A stretch of DNA of 46,382 bases, taken from NCBI GenBank assembly GCA_030524205.1, contig JAUNGZ010000007.1, forward strand, positions 1 through 46,382, given 5' to 3'. Shown piece after piece: positions 45,188-46,382 of the stretch; the first letter of the stretch is position 1; each line of letters starts with the position of its first letter. The position numbers and the translations under genes are program-made. This stretch comes from Eubacteriales bacterium. GTDB taxonomy: Bacteria; Bacillota; Clostridia; Oscillospirales; Butyricicoccaceae. The notes beneath the pieces were generated by a model. It ran no database searches and was not told the origin of the DNA. It was given only the letters and a program-made list of their open reading frames with translations.

Positions 45188-45763
45188 TTATTCCGGCTGT
45201 CCGCCGCCCAGTATGCGCTCGGCGATTTCGCGCTTGGTCAGGCGGTCGCGCATAGCCTGCCGCTCAATATAAGCGTGCGCCTCCGGTTCGGTCATCGCAC
45301 AGCACTCGATCAGCACGCATTTGGCGCGGTCGACCAGACGAATGTCCTCAATCCGTTTTTGCAGACGGCGGTTTTCGCTTTGCAGGCCGGTCAAGCGCGA
45401 CTGGGAAACACGGATCATACGCAGCGCCTGCAAAAATACCGGCTGCGCAAGCGGTTTGGAAACAACAAATACGCCGTCCTCCTCCACGCGCTCGGCTACC
45501 TCGTCGGCAGACTCTGCTTTGACAATTAGGATGACGCCCGCGAGCGTATCGTGCGCGGCGGTCTGCGCCAGCTCGTGGCCGAATTCGTCGGAAAGCGGCG
45601 CATTGATCAGCACAAGGCTGAAATTGTCCTCGATCAGCGCGCGCCGCGCCTGCGCGCAGTTGGAAACGGGGAAGGTCTGCGCCCGCACGCCGCAGGAGGA
45701 CAGGAACTGTCCCAGCATGGCGCGTGATTTTTCAGTGGCCGAAACGATCAAAACACGTTCCAA
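45188..45763 (-). CDS. ANTAR-domain regulator with degenerate receiver
   Basis: A 191-residue protein with a receiver-like fold (about 1-115), a short coiled coil and an ANTAR RNA-binding domain (about 135-185, RLVDRAKCVLIECCAMTEPEAHAYIERQAM). ANTAR proteins bind paired hairpins in leader RNAs and prevent termination. The receiver lacks its acidic pocket (VLIVSATEKS) and has Asn54 where the phosphorylated Asp is expected; Lys103 is kept. TTG start at 45763 with AAAGGAGGGG upstream. It lies 39 bases after the glutamine synthetase gene, as the NitR regulator does in some clostridia. Confidence 0.88.
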   Translation of the reverse strand: MERVLIVSATEKSRAMLGQFLSSCGVRAQTFPVSNCAQARRALIEDNFSLVLINAPLSDEFGHELAQTAAHDTLAGVILIVKAESADEVAERVEEDGVFVVSKPLAQPVFLQALRMIRVSQSRLTGLQSENRRLQKRIEDIRLVDRAKCVLIECCAMTEPEAHAYIERQAMRDRLTKREIAERILGGGQPE

Positions 45764-45802
45764 ACGGCGTTCCCCTCCTTTCATGCCGCGCCGGCGGCTG
45801 AT

Positions 45803-46382
45803 TTAGTAGCGCTCGAAATAAAGACGGCGCTCGGCGGACAGCTGATCCTCCGCCGCCGCGATGCGGTCGTGCTCGGCCTGCTTTGCCGCGAAGAAGGCCG
45901 AGCGCGCCTTGGCGGGCAGGTTTTTCATAATAAAAAGACTGTCACTGGCGCACGCGATCGCTTCACACAAGGAAGCGGGCAGCGATGTATACTGCGCGCG
46001 CACCTCGGGCGGCGCGGTGAACAGGTTTTCGTCGCAGGCCGGGGCAAGCTGTGCGCGCTGCTCAATGCCGTCCAGCCCGGCGTGGATCAGCAGGGCAAAA
46101 ACGATATAGGGGTTGATGCAGCCGTCGAGCGCGCGTATTTTCATGCGGTTGACGGTTTTGCCGTCGGCCAAGGGCAGCGTGATGAGCGGTGAGCGGTTAC
46201 GGTGCGACCAAGTAATATACTTGGGGGCTTCGTATTCGCCCAATCGCTGGTAGGAATTGGTAAGCGGGTTGCCGAACACGGTGAGCTCGGCCGCGCGCTG
46301 CAAAATGCCCGCGACAAAGCACCGCCCTTCATCCGATGAGGAAAAGGAAGGATGGAAAATATTCCGGCCGTGTTTTGCGATG
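45803..46382 (-). CDS. Glutamine synthetase family protein, C-terminal part (runs off the window)
   Basis: Only the last 192 residues are present, with the frame open to the window edge. The catalytic-domain motifs NPLTNSYQRL and APKYITWSHRNRSPLI and the segment INPYIVFALLIHAGLDGIE are clearly glutamine synthetase (ATP + glutamate + ammonia to glutamine). A variant SSSDEGRCFVAGIL precedes them. Whether it is a true GlnA or a related ligase needs the missing N-terminus. The ANTAR gene follows in the same direction. Confidence 0.88.
   Translation of the reverse strand, partial: IAKHGRNIFHPSFSSSDEGRCFVAGILQRAAELTVFGNPLTNSYQRLGEYEAPKYITWSHRNRSPLITLPLADGKTVNRMKIRALDGCINPYIVFALLIHAGLDGIEQRAQLAPACDENLFTAPPEVRAQYTSLPASLCEAIACASDSLFIMKNLPAKARSAFFAAKQAEHDRIAAAEDQLSAERRLYFERY

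Overview
The window looks like chromosomal DNA of a GC-rich, anaerobic, Gram-positive member of the Clostridia, most likely in or near the Oscillospiraceae/Butyricicoccaceae. This is inferred from HPr kinase, a DapL-type lysine pathway, GdpP, a sporulator-type D,D-carboxypeptidase, an ANTAR regulator beside glutamine synthetase, and the absence of outer-membrane genes. No rRNA or tRNA gene was found to fix the taxonomy.

Layout. Positions 1-2066 are the end of a mobile element: a cut-off resolvase-like catalytic fragment translationally coupled to a large serine recombinase, visibly lower in GC than what follows. The chromosome resumes with a divergent AEC transporter and DacF (2131-4326), then a monocistronic P-loop protein. 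The complete F-type ATP synthase operon atpZ-I-B-E-F-H-A-G-D-C (5078-12077) follows. Its c subunit carries the full Na+ ligand set with two carboxylates, so it is predicted to be Na+-coupled. Next come a YoaK membrane protein, small RHH and Cys-rich proteins, Tex, a GNAT/AzlD/AzlC operon and rpmB. From 17.8 to 20.7 kb lie hprK, a PHP phosphoesterase and a ROK sugar kinase. A modular amidase, a redox-Cys protein, a two-gene ChrA transporter and a glyoxalase-like protein fill 20.8-24.7 kb. Then come gdpP-rplI-dnaB-tilS-hpt-ftsH (24.9-32.8 kb), a membrane protein/XRE pair with visible operators, and an NSS Na+ symporter. The threonine/aspartate operon ACT-hom-thrB-aspartokinase spans 35.2-39.0 kb. 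A small protein and a membrane-anchored XRE regulator follow. The minus strand then carries comF, the operon dapF-pyrG-dapL, an ANTAR regulator and the 3' part of a glutamine synthetase that runs off the window end.

How the genes fit together. ATP synthase and the NSS symporter point to sodium bioenergetics. ACT-hom-thrB-lysC together with dapF/dapL cover most of the aspartate-family branch to threonine and lysine. HprK and a ROK kinase sit together in what looks like a carbon-control unit. GdpP, L9 and DnaB form the conserved replication/c-di-AMP block.

The most unusual signal is not a gene. Three intergenic regions (downstream of atpC, hprK and rplI) carry arrays of five to six consecutive hairpins that end in the same three-hairpin module. 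One hairpin is identical over 31 nt at two sites, while the next differs in sequence at all three sites but keeps perfect pairing. This looks like a dispersed, structured RNA/DNA repeat family, and I do not recognise it. Other notable points are a high share of TTG start codons backed by good ribosome binding sites, a predominance of extended -10 promoters, and an internal start inside the aspartokinase gene that would make a separate regulatory subunit.
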